DNA from: Flaccisagitta enflata
Taxonomy: Eukaryota; Chaetognatha; Sagittoidea; Aphragmophora
Assembly (NCBI GenBank): GCA_965153355.1
Contig: OZ231127.1
Coordinates: 49,352,001 to 49,416,000, forward strand
DNA: 64,000 bases
Direction: 5' to 3'
Part shown: in pieces, positions 23,202-35,535 of the stretch
Layout: every line of letters begins with the position of its first letter
Numbering within the stretch: position 1 is the first letter of the stretch
Made by a program: the position numbers and the translations under genes
Notes under the pieces: model-generated
Told to the model about the DNA's origin: nothing
Database searches by the model: none
The model's input: only the letters and a program-made list of their open reading frames with translations

Positions 23202-23251
<50 letters not shown>
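23202..23251. repeat. (GA)n microsatellite at the LINE truncation point
   Basis: A pure GA run that starts exactly where the reverse-transcriptase fragment ends. Confidence 0.96.
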
Positions 23252-23254
<3 letters not shown>

Positions 23255-24433
23255 CGTATGTAGGGGGAAAGGTCGATTACATCCCCTCCGGGTAAGTCCG
23301 TGAGTGGGTTGGCTTGAGGGCAACATCAAACGAACTCGATTATAAACGTGAGACGAGAGAGCTTGACTCTTAGTCTTAGTCTTAGACTTAGGTTACTAGT
23401 TATACTCGGTCATGGTGCTCTCACGCACGCATTCATAGAAAACTAATGAATACAAGTCATCGCCACATTTTCTTGAGAGCCTCATTCATGTTCATGCTGT
23501 GTAGATCAGACTAAAATCTGCCCCCTCTCTGGCTTTTGTCTCACAATTTAATTTCATGGGTTAGTCACGCACCATTTTCCTTTGCCTCCGTGGGTTCATC
23601 TGGCCGTACGAATTGGTGACTATCCTCTTGGCCCTAATTCTACACCAAAATTAGCCCAAGCTGGGGTCATGCTTGAGCTATGCTTCTTAGAATACTAAAA
23701 ATGGTGGATGTAAAACTGAGCGGTATGGACCTAAGCATGGGAGGGGTGAAACGGTGACAGGGAAACGGTTTGATGGCGTGATAGCGTGATTGGGTTTGGT
23801 CGTGATGTGACTGATATTGATACTGGAAAAGCATGCTTCGAAGTGCTCCTTGGCCTTAGCCTCCTCACGTTAGTTGTAGAGATTGCTCTCCATCCGTATT
23901 TGTACTACACAAGTTATGTACGTGCTGAGGTTGAGATAGATTGGTTTGGAAGGCGGGAGGCGGGGCTGAATTGTCACGTTAACGCGAGGGCGAGTCGTTC
24001 TCGACTCACTTCAAACGATGTTCTTAAGTGATTAGCGGAAAGAGCCAAAGAAAAAAAGAATGTGTGAGGAAGGAGCTCGCCGAGTTTTTCTTTTTTATTT
24101 CCACGCATAGCTGAAGTGAAGATAAAAATCAGAGTCTGCGGTGCTACGTTGTACTAATCGTTTGATGAGTAAGAGGGCTATGACGCTGCTACAATGGTGG
24201 TAGTTTGCTATCATTTTTTTTTTTTTTCGAAAAAAAAAAAACAAGGCAGGTTAAGATGATGACTGATGACTGATGAGGCGACAATTCCAGGTTGAGTGGA
24301 AACACAAAAGTAACGGTATAACCCAGTAACCCAGTAACGGTATAACGGTATAACGGAAAACCCAGCAAAATAGGGCCCACCGATTGACGAATGGATAGTC
24401 AAGAACCCAAAATTACACCAATGTTTTTTTTTT
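23252..24433. other. Unique DNA, no gene recognised
   Basis: 23355-23395 has CTTAGT repeats. 24217-24240 is a T-run meeting an A-run, a perfect short palindrome around TTCGAA. 24311-24357 is a 10-bp tandem repeat of TAACGGTATA type, about four copies. The frame at 23786-24031 has no family likeness. Confidence 0.5.
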
Positions 24434-24576
24434 AGTCGCGGATACGCGACTCTACACATCGCTGTGTCGGTCGGTAGTTCCATAACATTGTTGAATTGTG
24501 AGCGGTTTTCTCATTACAACACCTGCCCAACCGTCCGCGACTGGGTCGCCGTGTATCCAAACCCTGTTTATATTTT
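24434..24576 (+). mobile_element. GTCN element, subtype E
   Basis: Starts AGTCGCGGATACGCGACT after a T-run. A short GTCGGTCGGT core, CATAACATTGTTGAATTG, CCTGCCCAACC and the 3' arm GTCCGCGAC (24533-24541) follow. The last hairpin is mutated (GCCGTGTATCCAAACCCTG). Confidence 0.8.
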
Positions 24577-25152
24577 CTATCGGGTCGGGATCGGGAAAAA
24601 AAAGAAGAAAAATAACACAATGGGGTGAACAGTCTACGACGAAATTGAAAAAGCCCCTTCTTATTTTTCTCTCTTTGTACTTTGATATTCGTATATTTTC
24701 ATTTCTTTGTTCGCCTTAGATGTTAAAGGAAAGCAGAAAGGGGAAGAAAGAAATCGTTTATATCGCGAGAAATGGGCATTTTGTAGATGGTATTGGCTCC
24801 GGTAAGGAAAACATCCTGGATATACCAGCAGGTTTATCAAACTACGTATAATTTTGAACCACCTGGACAATATATTGATCTTGAAACGCACGTTTACCTT
24901 GCATGAGCGCCTCCGGTGGTAATCATATCAATCCTACCCATTAATGCAACTTGACTGTAGTCGTCACGAGACTCTTGAGTCATGAGTCATGACACATTTC
25001 TGCTGACATTGTTACAAATGCCATTGTGTTTTCTAACATACAGCGACAGTCGACGTCTGCTAACAAAAGTTTGGACAAAAGAATGATGAATAAAGATACA
25101 CGACGTCATCCCCGACGACTAATTCCCCTACGAACGCCCATCTAGAGACATC

Positions 25153-25153
<1 letters not shown>
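24577..25153. other. Unique stretch, no feature seen
   Basis: No gene or repeat recognised. Confidence 0.5.
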
Positions 25154-25244
<91 letters not shown>

Positions 25245-25269
25245 AAGAGAGAGAGAGAGACAGAGAGAT
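25154..25269. repeat. (GA)n microsatellite
   Basis: About 115 bp, with one GAAAGAAAGA interruption and a GACAGAGAGATTGGCAGACA tail. Confidence 0.97.
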
Positions 25270-25374
25270 TGGCAGACAATCGAGGAGATAGAGAGACAAA
25301 CACAAAGGGCACTGTGGGCTATTTAAGCATATGTATCAATTAGATGATGGACATATAAATGAATCGTTATTTTC

Positions 25375-25552
25375 AGTCGCGTGCACGCGACTCTACCCAC
25401 TATGTCCGTTGGTCCGTCTGTCGGTCGGTAACGCTTAGCTTTCTCGGCGTTTCCGGGCGTATTACTGCTCCAGCTCAAATGCTTGGTTGGCCTTTTTTAT
25501 CATAGCCCCTGCCCACCTGCACACGACTTGGGAAGCCATGTATCCGGCCTTG
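25375..25552 (+). mobile_element. GTCN element, subtype A
   Basis: AGTCGCGTGCACGCGACTCT at the 5' end after TTTTC, core GTCCGTCTGTCGGTCGGT, 3' arm GCACACGAC (one mismatch to the 5' arm), ending TATCCGGCCTTG before TTTTTAG. Confidence 0.85.
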
Positions 25553-26958
25553 TTTTTAGTAACGTTAAAAGTTTCGATTGCATTTGACTTGCATAGCACG
25601 CGACTAAAAATCGCGTCAACTTTTTTTCACTTGCCACTGTTACTCCGGTGGCACAACATCGTAAAAACGAACCCACCGAGCGAGAGGAGGCTATTTCTCG
25701 TCCCTTTACAGCATGAAAGAGCCTTTTGGGGGAGTACACTCAGGGCCACCCTTGGGACACAAGAAGGTAAAAAGAAAGATAAAGATGGAATAAAGGAATT
25801 TGGAAAGAAAAAAAAAGGAATGTAAACGGGCGTTACAAAGAAAGGTTAGACCGACCTTCGAGAGTCATATAAAAGGTAATAGCCTCACCTTCACGGCTGT
25901 TTCACCATTTTCTAACCAGAGATTTTTTTTCCATCTTCTTAGAAGAGAAAGAAATTCTTAAACATTGGCAACAACGACGACGATAACGGTGATTATGACG
26001 ATGAAGGCGATAAAGACGACGATGACGACGATGAAGACGACGATAAACTACCTTTCTTTTCATCTGTTGTTTACTTTCCCCGGCCCTGGAGACGGCAGGG
26101 GGAGAGTAATACACGATATTTTTGTTCGTTTCTCGTTTAGCCAACATTTTACTTTTCCAACAATTCAGTTTTGGGTACATTCACAGAGGGGTTTGCCAGA
26201 TTCTCTGGGTCATCACCTTCATCCTTCATCAACCACAATTTTGGCCAGTTTTAAAGTCAATCTGTTTTTGCCAATTCTCCATTGGGAAGAGAATTAGAGG
26301 CATAAATAACCATTCTTTTCTACAGCAATTTTTTTGCACTTTTATCTGAGAATAAGTGCACTGATTGACTTGCTCACTTGCTATGAGAAGGACTCAAAAA
26401 TGTAAATTCAGCGCATCCAACTTCTTGTTTTGAAACAAGTGATATCAAGGAATATCATATACTATATGACAGGTGGAACAACATCCCTCACTATACCCAA
26501 TGATATAGTCACTTGGAATATCACGATGCTCTACACCGAGTTGAACGAGATCTTATCTCTTCATCTTTTAGTTACGATCATTTCCCGTCAGTTTTCCTAC
26601 TTTTTGCCGTTTCTTCGGGTTTTTCATTTCCTCGTTTCAAGTTCAGTTCTCGACCAGGAATTGAAGTGAGCATTTTGTCCATCCATCCGTCGCGTCCGTC
26701 CGTCAGTCCCCCCTTCTGTATTTTCGTTTGTACAATGATACCATCACAACCTCGTTCGCTCATGAAACCGAAGATTTAATTCTTCACTTGTTTGTCCATC
26801 CAAGGAAGAAATTATCAAATGTAGCCAGCTTTAGCGGGGAAGGAGGTGTGGTAGTAATCCTGTGATTCATTGTATTTATCTTGACGTCTATTTCGTTCAC
26901 TTTATTTCTAAAGGTTGTTTTCCTTCATTGGTTTTTCAGCTTTTTTTCTGGAAAACTT

Positions 26959-26960
<2 letters not shown>
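25553..26960. other. Mostly unique DNA, no gene recognised
   Basis: 25968-26045 is GAC/GAT-rich. 26670-26705 has GTCC-type words that may be an eroded element core. Frames of 60-110 codons here show no family signature. Confidence 0.5.

Positions 26961-27024
<64 letters not shown>
26961..27024. repeat. (CT)n microsatellite
   Basis: A pure CT run. Confidence 0.97.
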
Positions 27025-27028
<4 letters not shown>

Positions 27029-27158
27029 CTTCACTTTCTCCAATTTCTGGTGTTACCCCGACCCTCGAAAAACATTGAAGAAGAAATAAATCTCTGTGCG
27101 AAGTTGTGAGGGGAAGGCAACGTTGCACCGCTTGAGCCAAAGTTCGACAAAAAAAGAT

Positions 27159-27388
27159 CAAGGCCAAGTAGGCCAAGTATGCGTCCTTTGTGAATGAACA
27201 TTGTTTATTAATGAATTGACGAATGAAAGTATGAATGAATGATCAAATAAATGAGTTATCAAATGAATGAAGGATTCAAATGGTGCTCCTTTCTAGAAGA
27301 AAAAACCTTGGATTTTAACATTTTGTGATTTAAGTATTTGCGTGACCGACCAACCGACCGACGTCCTTTAGAGACTCGAGGACGCATA
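27159..27388 (-). mobile_element. GTCN element, subtype C
   Basis: On the minus strand the 5' arm ATGCGTCC pairs exactly with GGACGCAT (plus-strand ATGCGTCC near 27179-27186). The core is GTCGGTCGGTTGGTC. The end is GGCC-TACTT-GGCC then TTG. In place of the usual T-run, its 5' flank is a CT run, the GA array that begins at 27387. Confidence 0.8.
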
Positions 27389-27510
<122 letters not shown>

Positions 27511-27598
27511 CAACGGACAGACAGATAAACAAACATGGTCAGATACAGAAAGGAATAGGGACAAGTGACAGATTAACAGAAACAGGGAGACAAAGTCA

Positions 27599-28680
<1,082 letters not shown>

Positions 28681-28689
28681 CTTGAGGAC

Positions 28690-30060
28690 TTGAGTTTAAC
28701 GCTAAGGGCCCTGATTTGAGGTCAGCGATGACTGATTTGAGGTCTTGGATGCCTCATTTGAGGCCAGAGAAATATCAATTGGGCCTGGAGGTAATTGACA
28801 AATGGGTAATTTCAGCACAGATCAGTCAAACCATAAAACCCAAAAAATAGATTTTGTTAGTTTATGGTGTACAGGTAGGTCTTGAGGAGTTATTCACAAA
28901 TCCAAAAATTTTTTGCATTACGATGAATGTTTTGGGTTTTACGGGGTTCAAAATTTTGAAAAATTTGGGTACCCCTAAAACTTTAAAAGGGAATATCACT
29001 ACATGTACAAACAATAAAATTATTTTATCTAATATCTATGTTAATCCCTTAGTATTGATCAAAAGAATCTAATGGAAAAAGTATTGGAATCAAAAATTCA
29101 TTATTTGGGTGTTTTTAAACCTCTGCGGGGCCATTTAGGGTAGCCCTAGGTACCCAGTATGTTAAAATTTTTTAAAAAAATGTTTGAATGATATAATTCA
29201 GGGTTTTCTCTATCTGATTCAATAATAAAAAAATGTGCTTATTTGTATGCTTGATAGTGAAAAAAAAATGAATAGGTTGATCTATAGAGTGCCTTGATTT
29301 CTGATTGGCTGACCAAAATTTTCTCAGCCAATCAGAAGCCAGTACTCAAATTTGGACTATAAAAGCTATCTTATTTCTTTTTCCGTATAGGTTGAAAAAC
29401 ACCTGAATAATGAATTTTTGATTCCAATTCTTTTTCCATTAGATTCTTTTGATCAATACTAAAAGATTAGCATAGATAAAATAATTATATTGTCTGTACA
29501 TGTTGAGATATTCCTTTTCAAAGTATGAGGGGTACCCATATTTTTCCAAATTTTGAACCCCCATAAAACCCAAAATATTCATCGTAGAGCAAAAAAATTT
29601 GGGATTTGTGAATAACTCCCCAAGACCTACATGTGCACCAAGAATTAAGAAAATCTATTTTTTGGGGTTTAATGGTTTGACTGATCTGTGCTGAAATTAC
29701 CCAAATGTGTGATTTGAAAAGCTGGTCTGGGAGGCTGAGAGGGATGGTTTTGACTCTTAAGGTCCAATTTTGGGTCTGACAAGCCTGACTTGGGGTCTGT
29801 GAGGTCTAATTTGGCGTCGGAAGGTATGATTTGGGGTTTGAGGCCTAATTTTGGGCCTGAGTGGCCTGATTTGGGGTCAGAGTGGTCTGATTTGTGGTCT
29901 AAGTGGCCTGATTTGGGGTCTGAAAGCCTAATTTGGGGTCTGAGGTCTAGTTTTTGGTCTGAGCGGTCTGATTTAGTTGAATGGCCTAATTTGGGGTCTT
30001 AGAGGCTTGATTTGGGGTCTGAGGGGCCAAATTTGGGGTCTGAAAGGTCTGATATGGTAG
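28690..30060. repeat. Decayed ~20-bp repeat array (TGATTTGGGGTCTGA type), split by a MITE
   Basis: 28690-28800 and 29710-30060 are built from loose copies of a ~18-22 bp GATTTGGGGTCTGAGxGGCC-type word. The foldback element 28804-29702 is inserted between the two parts. The frame at 29790-30002 (GxRPNFGPEWPDLGSEWSDL-like) is the translation of the repeat. Confidence 0.7.
28804..29702. mobile_element. Foldback MITE, GGGTAATTTCAGCACAG termini, AAAT flanks
   Basis: The left arm 28804-29128 and right arm 29383-29702 are inverted repeats of about 320 bp with few mismatches. AAAT is present immediately outside both ends (28800-28803 and 29703-29706), so a 4-bp target duplication is likely. The 254-bp centre holds its own perfect 14-bp stem TTCTGATTGGCTGA/TCAGCCAATCAGAA (29299-29312 and 29324-29337). 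No transposase. Confidence 0.88.
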
Positions 30061-30319
30061 CTTCCTGATTTCGGGACGGATCAAGATCTCCGTGGACTCA
30101 AACGGGAGCTATACCTGTCTATTAGACCTGTGCACAATATCAGAACGATATATTAAGTGGAAGTGTACGACCAAGGCGTGTTTGTGACAGGGGTGAGTGT
30201 CACCAATCGAGCCGCCGATTACACAGATTTCTCGCTGAATCGAACCTCAACGAGTGCATGTGAACGCAACTTTGGCGGTTTTAGCTTGCAGTAACGGGCA
30301 TTTATGATGCTGTTGTTGG

Positions 30320-30372
<53 letters not shown>

Positions 30373-30441
30373 GGTTGGGGTGAGGCCTAGGGTTTGTTAC
30401 CCCTGCCCACCCGTCACAATGATATTGTGACCCCACGTTAC
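30320..30441 (+). mobile_element. GTCN element, subtype D, 3' fragment with (TG)n
   Basis: A TG run (30323-30366), GGGGTTGGGGTGAGG, CCCCTGCCCACCCGTC and the 3' hairpin GTGAC-CCCAC-GTTAC (30427-30441). The 5' arm is missing. Confidence 0.65.
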
Positions 30442-30521
30442 CTCATCGTCTTTTTCTCCATCTTAGTCTTTTTTTCATCTCCTTTTTTCTTCTTTGTTGT
30501 CACCTTCTTCTTTTTCTTTTT

Positions 30522-30712
30522 AGTCGCGTGAATAGAGTTGGTATGTCTGTCTGTCGGTTGGTCTGTTGGCAGTCTTACTGAAATGTAGGCTTTTGATCTT
30601 ATATAAGACAAAGGTAACTACAGGGCATCTTATGTCATTGAGACCACCAATAATAAGTTTGTTTTGCTTTCTGAGTGCGTGTGTGTGTGTGTGCGTGTGT
30701 GTGTGTGTGTAT
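30522..30712 (+). mobile_element. GTCN element 5' fragment and nearby (TG)n
   Basis: AGTCGCGTGAATAGAG followed by GTCTGTCTGTCGGTTGGTC, then unrelated sequence. A short (GTGTGC) run lies at 30676-30710. No 3' end was found. Confidence 0.55.
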
Positions 30713-30801
30713 TTCTAGCTGGCCATAGCTGGCCATAGCTGATGAATCTTATCAAAACACGAGCATCTAATTTCCTTCTCATGTCCATTTACGTTTTCTT
30801 C

Positions 30802-30940
30802 AGTCGCGGACACGTGACTCCGCACCTTGCCGTGTCAGTCGGTCCGTCGGACCGTCCATAATGTTTTTAAATTGCAAGCGTTTTTTGCATTATTGCTGCT
30901 GCCCAACCTGGATTGCCGTGTATCCGTGTATCCGGCCTTG
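30802..30940 (+). mobile_element. GTCN element, subtype E
   Basis: AGTCGCGGACACGTGACTC at the 5' end, core GTCAGTCGGTCCGTCGGACC, and a GTGTATCCGTGTATCCGGCCTTG 3' end with a duplicated GTGTATCC. The 3' arm is deleted. Confidence 0.8.
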
Positions 30941-31090
30941 TTTTTGGTCGGTGGTGCAAATGTTTGAGAGTACACGGCGCACCTACTTGACCTACTTGGA
31001 CTTATTTATTTATAATAAGACTTAATTCTGCCATCTGGAAACGTAAAATTAGTCCGGAATGGCCATGGAAATCGACCTTACATGCTTCTT

Positions 31091-31977
31091 ACAGCCGGAG
31101 ACCCTAGAAAAGCTGATTTTTCAGCTTTTGCATTTTTTTCAATTTTTCCTTAACTTCTCTTGGCTAAATGAGCTCATTGAGTGAGCTAACTTCTTTTTTG
31201 TCGTGGACCTATGGTCTGTTGCTACATTGTGTAAAAAAATTGTGGTTGTTAACTCAATTTTAGCATTTTTTCTGAAATCATGAAAAAAATTGGGTTCAGA
31301 TGGCACCTTTCAATTTTTCTAATTTTTGGCTTACAGATAGATTTTGAGACAAGGAATTCATCTAGATTGTCACATCCTTTAGCACTCATCAATAAATAGG
31401 TCAAAACGCGCCTTTAAATATCTAAAAGCTCAGAAATCAGCTTTTTGAGCTCTAAAGCTTAAGTCTTAAGTTGCTAGAGCTCAAAAAGCTCAATTCTGAG
31501 CTTTTCAAAAGCTCAGAGTTGAGCTTTTTGAGACTTGCGTATAGGAGGAGGTAAGTCTCAAAAAGCTCAACTCTGAGCTTTTGAAAAGCTCAGAATTGAG
31601 CTTTTTGAGCTCTAACAACTTGGGTGTTAAGCTTTTGGGCTTTTAGATATTTAAAAGCGCGTTTTGACCTATTTATTGATGAGTGCTAAAGGATTTGACA
31701 TTCTAGATGAATTCCTTGTCTCAAAATCTATCTGTAAGCCAAAAACGAAAAAAATTGAAAGTTGCCATCTGAACTCAATACTTTTCATGATTTGAGAAAA
31801 AATGCTAAAATTGAGTTATTAACCGCAATTTTTTCACACAATGTAGCTACAGACCATGGATCCATAACAAGAAAGAAATTAACCCACTCAATGAGCACAT
31901 TTAGCCAAGAGAAATTAAGGAAAAATTGAAAAAAAAGCAAAAGCTGAAAAATCAGCTTTTCTAGGGTCTCCGGCTGT
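31091..31977. mobile_element. Foldback element, near-perfect 430-bp arms, 16-base loop
   Basis: ACAGCCGGAGACCCTAGAAA at the left end is matched by its reverse complement ending at 31977. The arms are 31091-31536 and 31553-31977, with a 16-base loop. CTT lies directly outside both ends (31088-31090, 31978-31980), consistent with a 3-bp target duplication. The arms themselves contain repeated AAAAGCTC/GAGCTTTT words. The frame at 31785-32024 lies in the right arm and is not a gene. Confidence 0.9.
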
Positions 31978-32189
31978 CTTATCAGCCCTCTATTTAGCTG
32001 TATATCTCTTGAACCTAAATTCAACTTTTAAAAAAAGTTTTATCGCTGCAAAACAGTTATAACCTTTTGACCCGAATAAAGCCATATAATGCTAAAATCA
32101 AAGAGCGACGCCTCACTTACTACCTATGGGTAGTCCCTTGCAGGTGGGCAAGGGAAGTCATTCAAATGGGGCCAGGGCACTAAAAGATA

Positions 32190-32330
32190 TGGACGGGGGC
32201 TGCTAAGTGGGTTGGCAGGAGCAGTATTGCATCATTTCCACTAATTTCGCATCTCCCAAAATTCCGTGTAATAACCCAACCTTCCCACCTTCCAACCTAC
32301 AGATACCCTCTTGTAAAGTTGCTTAGCACT
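32190..32330 (-). mobile_element. Degenerate GTCN element relative, subtype G
   Basis: On the minus strand TGCTAAGCAACTTTACAAGAGGG resembles the 5' end of the element at 42401-42649, and plus-strand GGCAGGAGCAGTATTG matches its 3' box. The GTC core is eroded. Confidence 0.45.
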
Positions 32331-32334
32331 AGTG

Positions 32335-32336
32335 GA

Positions 32337-32384
<48 letters not shown>

Positions 32385-32385
32385 G
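32335..32385. repeat. (GAAA)n microsatellite
   Basis: A short pure GAAA run. Confidence 0.96.
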
Positions 32386-32592
32386 AACAGGTCGCCCAAG
32401 GGCAATATGTGGTCAGCGATACCTGTTGCCCTGCTTTGCATGATTGTGAATTGGAGTGAGAGGGAGCAGGGCAGCGGCCCCGAAGGGGACGAAGTCCTGT
32501 AGAACACACGGGGATTTTGTTTATTCATTCATTTAGTTGTTTGTTCGTTTATTTTTCTGGCATATAGTGATATATTTAAGGTATATGTTTAT

Positions 32593-32726
32593 AGTTGCGG
32601 ACACGAAACTCTTTAAGAGGTTTTGTCCGTCCGTCCGTTGGTCCGTCGGTAATGATCTAGTTGTGAAAATGCGAATTTCCGCCCCTGCCCAACTGTCCGC
32701 AACTGGTGGCCGTGTATCCGGCCTTG
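32593..32726 (+). mobile_element. GTCN element, subtype F
   Basis: 5' arm GTTGCGGAC (32594-32602) is exactly complementary to GTCCGCAAC (32695-32703). The core is GTCCGTCCGTTGGTCCGTCGGT. The end GGCCGTGTATCCGGCCTTG contains a GGCCG/CGGCC hairpin. Confidence 0.88.
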
Positions 32727-32828
32727 TTAAATATCTCAACATTGAATAGTGATGGATGGATAAACCGAGTGTAGTCGCTTGTAGAGTCGCGTTTCTGCGA
32801 CTAGAAAGGGACACAGATTGAAAAACAA

Positions 32829-32930
32829 CAAGGCCAACACCTATAAGTCGCAAGCTTGACTTACAAAGTCCTTTAATTATATACAGTGTAACTAAAAAGA
32901 CTTCCATTGAAGTTAATTGACTTAAGATGG
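32829..32930 (-). mobile_element. GTCN element, subtype B, 3' fragment
   Basis: Minus-strand GACTTATAGGTGTTGGCCTTG end plus AAGTCAATTAACTT-like words, matching 38677-38940. The 5' half is absent. Confidence 0.65.
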
Positions 32931-33935
32931 CTTAAAATGATTTGAGGCTTGAGACGATAGAGGGCTGATTTGAGGCCTGGGAGGGCTGATTTGATGTATG
33001 AGAGACCAAATCTGAGGCCTGGGAGGGCTGATTTAAGGTTAAAGAGAGTTGATTAAGGCTTGAGAGTGCTAAATGAGGCCTGAGAGGACTGATTTGAGGT
33101 TGGGCAGGCCCCGAAGGAGACAAAGTCCCGTAGAACACAGGGGTTCTGAGGCATAAATAAGCAGTTTTGGGGGATACATAATGCCTGAGAGGGCAGATTT
33201 AAGGACTGAGAAAGTTATTTTGAAGCTTTACAGTCTAACTGAAGCCTTAGAGGCCTATTTTGTGGTCTGAAAGGGCTGATTTAAGGGCTGGGAGGGCTAA
33301 TTTGATGTCTGAGAGAGCTAACTTGAGGCCTGAGAGGGCTGATCAGAGGCTTGGTGGTTAGGGGGGGGACGGCTGATTCAAAGTTCAGGAGGGTTGATTG
33401 AGGCCAGAGAGGGCTAAATGAGGCATGATTGGACTGATTTTGAGGTTGGGCGGGTCCCGAAGGGGACAAAGTCCTGTAGAACACAGGGGTTCTGAGGCAT
33501 AAATAAGCAGTTTTGGGGCATACATAATGCCTGAGAGGGCAGATTTAAGGACTGAGAAAGTTATTTTGAAGCTTTATAGTCTAACTGAAGCCTTAGAGGC
33601 CTTCTTTGTGGTCTGAAAGGGCTGATTCAAGGGCTGGGAGGGCTAATTTGATGTCTGAGAGAGCTAACTTGAGGCATGAGAGGGCTGATCAGAGGCTTGG
33701 TGGTTAGGGGGGGGACGGCTGATTCAAAGTTCAGGAGGGTTGATTGAGGCCAGAGAGGGCTAAATGAGGCATGATTGGACTGATTTTGAGGTTGGGCGGG
33801 CCCCGAAGGGGGCAAAGTCCTGTAGAACACAGGGGTTCTGAGGCATAAATAAGCAGTTTTGGGGCATACATAATGCCTGAGAGGGCAGATTTAAGGACTG
33901 AGAAAGTTATTTTGAAGCTTTATAGTCTAGCTGAA
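32931..33935. repeat. 346-bp higher-order tandem repeat, nearly three copies
   Basis: The landmark CCCCGAAGGGGACAAAGTCC recurs at about 33110, 33456 and 33802, spacing 346 bp. The last two units are almost identical. Each unit is itself built of ~20-bp CTGAGAGGGCTGATTTGAGG-type words. A lone copy of the landmark also lies at 32478. The three similar minus-strand peptides here are repeat translations. Confidence 0.9.
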
Positions 33936-34390
33936 AAAAAAAATGGTAATAACATTTTTAGTCTTATTTTTCATGAGGATTCCAAAACTGGTCTCAGAAT
34001 TGTGTTTTACCGAGTTTTGATTTTTGACCTCTCGAGAGGTCAGATCGGGGTTGTTTTTGACCTTTGACCCCAATTTTGACCCACTTAGAATGATAAATAC
34101 AAAAAAAGAAGACTACTTTCTTATGCTACTTTTTTGAGAGGAATCCAAATCTGCAATCAGAATTTAATTTTGACCACTTTGAAATTTTGACCCCTTTTGA
34201 GGGATCATACTTGACCCCCTGACCTTTGACCCCCTTGGTCGTACACTTCCCGAATGTTTTTTGTGATGATATACACATGAAATTGAAGCTTAGGAACAGT
34301 ACTTGAGATTGATACAACGGAGAAGTGCCAAATTTGAAAAATACTCCCATAATCAGGGAGCTAGATATGGCGTCTGATAGTCCTCATCTA
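33936..34390. other. Unique DNA with TTTGACC words
   Basis: Repeated TTTGACCCC/TTTTGACC words between 34018 and 34235. No gene. Confidence 0.5.
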
Positions 34391-34848
34391 GGGTCAGGAC
34401 TTCATTTGCGGTCTGAACTGAGAGGCCTGTTTTGAGTCTTCTGGGGGGAATGGACAGACAGACGGAAACTAGAGAAATTTGTCCTGTGTGGAATCAATGG
34501 TCATCAGCCCCTCCAAATGAAACAAATTCATCCACTTAGCTCTTGTTGTGTTGGATTGAGAAGCTGAGTTAGAATATGGATTGAAGGGTGGCTCCAGGGA
34601 CCAATTTCAAGCCTCATCAGGGTCAGGACTTCATTTGCGGTCTGAACTGAGAGGCCTGTTTTGAGTCTTCTTGGGGGAATGGACAGACAGACGGAAACTA
34701 GAGAAATTTGTCCTGTGTGGAATCAATGGTCATCAGCCCCTCAAAACGAAACAAATTCATCCACTTAGCTCTTGTTGTGTTGGATTGAGAAGCTGAGATA
34801 GAATATGGATTGAAGGGTGGCTTCAGGGACCATTTCCAAGCCTCATCA
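34391..34848. repeat. 229-bp tandem duplication
   Basis: 34391-34619 and 34620-34848 are near-identical tandem copies starting at GGGTCAGGACTTCATTTGCGG, with about ten differences. Very recent relative to the surrounding decayed array. Confidence 0.95.
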
Positions 34849-35535
34849 ACCTAATACTGGCCTCAGTGTTCTTATTTTGGCCTCAATGACCTAATGCTGG
34901 CCTAAAAAACTCATTCCAGCCTCAGCTATCTCCTGCCAGCGCCAATGACATAATGCCCACTACAGCAGCCTCATGCTAGCCACAGCAGCCCAATCCCAGC
35001 CTCTAATCTGGGCCTAAGCAACCTAATCTGGTACTTAAGGACCTAATCTGGGCCTCAGCTGTCAGATTTGGGCCTCAGCAATTTAATCTAAGCCTATGCA
35101 ACCTAATGATGGCCTCAGCGACCTTATATTGAACAAAGCAACCTAATGCCAGCCTCAGAGACATCCTGGCCTTAACAATATAACACCAACATCAACAACC
35201 TAAAACCAGCATAAGCAAACTAATAATGGCCTTAGCAACCTTATAGCCTCAGCGACCTAATAGTGGCCTTAGCGACCTAATACCAGCCTTAGTGACCTTA
35301 TTCCAGTTTCAGCAATCTAAACTCAATAACCTAATGCCAGCCTCAGAAGCCTAATCCCAGTCTCAGCAGCTTCATGCCAGTCTCAGCAACCTAACTCTGC
35401 CTTCAGCCTTATCTTGGCCTCACTGACCTTATCCCAGCCACATTGACCTAATCCCGGCCTAAGCGACCTAATCCCAGCCTCAAAGACCTTATCTGGGTAG
35501 CATCCTGATCTCTGCCTCAGAAACAAATCCTAGCC
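34849..35535. repeat. Decayed ~20-24 bp repeat array (CCTCAGCAACCTAATCCCAG type)
   Basis: About thirty loose copies of a CCTCAGCGACCTAATCCCAG-like word. The reverse complement resembles the CTGATTTGAGG words at 28.7-30 kb and 32.9-33.9 kb, so these may be parts of one ancient array in opposite orientation. Confidence 0.75.

Noticed and set aside
32932-33830. Three similar minus-strand peptides (SPSGPAQPQNQSNHASFS-like)
   Set aside because: They repeat because the DNA is a 346-bp tandem; no initiation context or domain.
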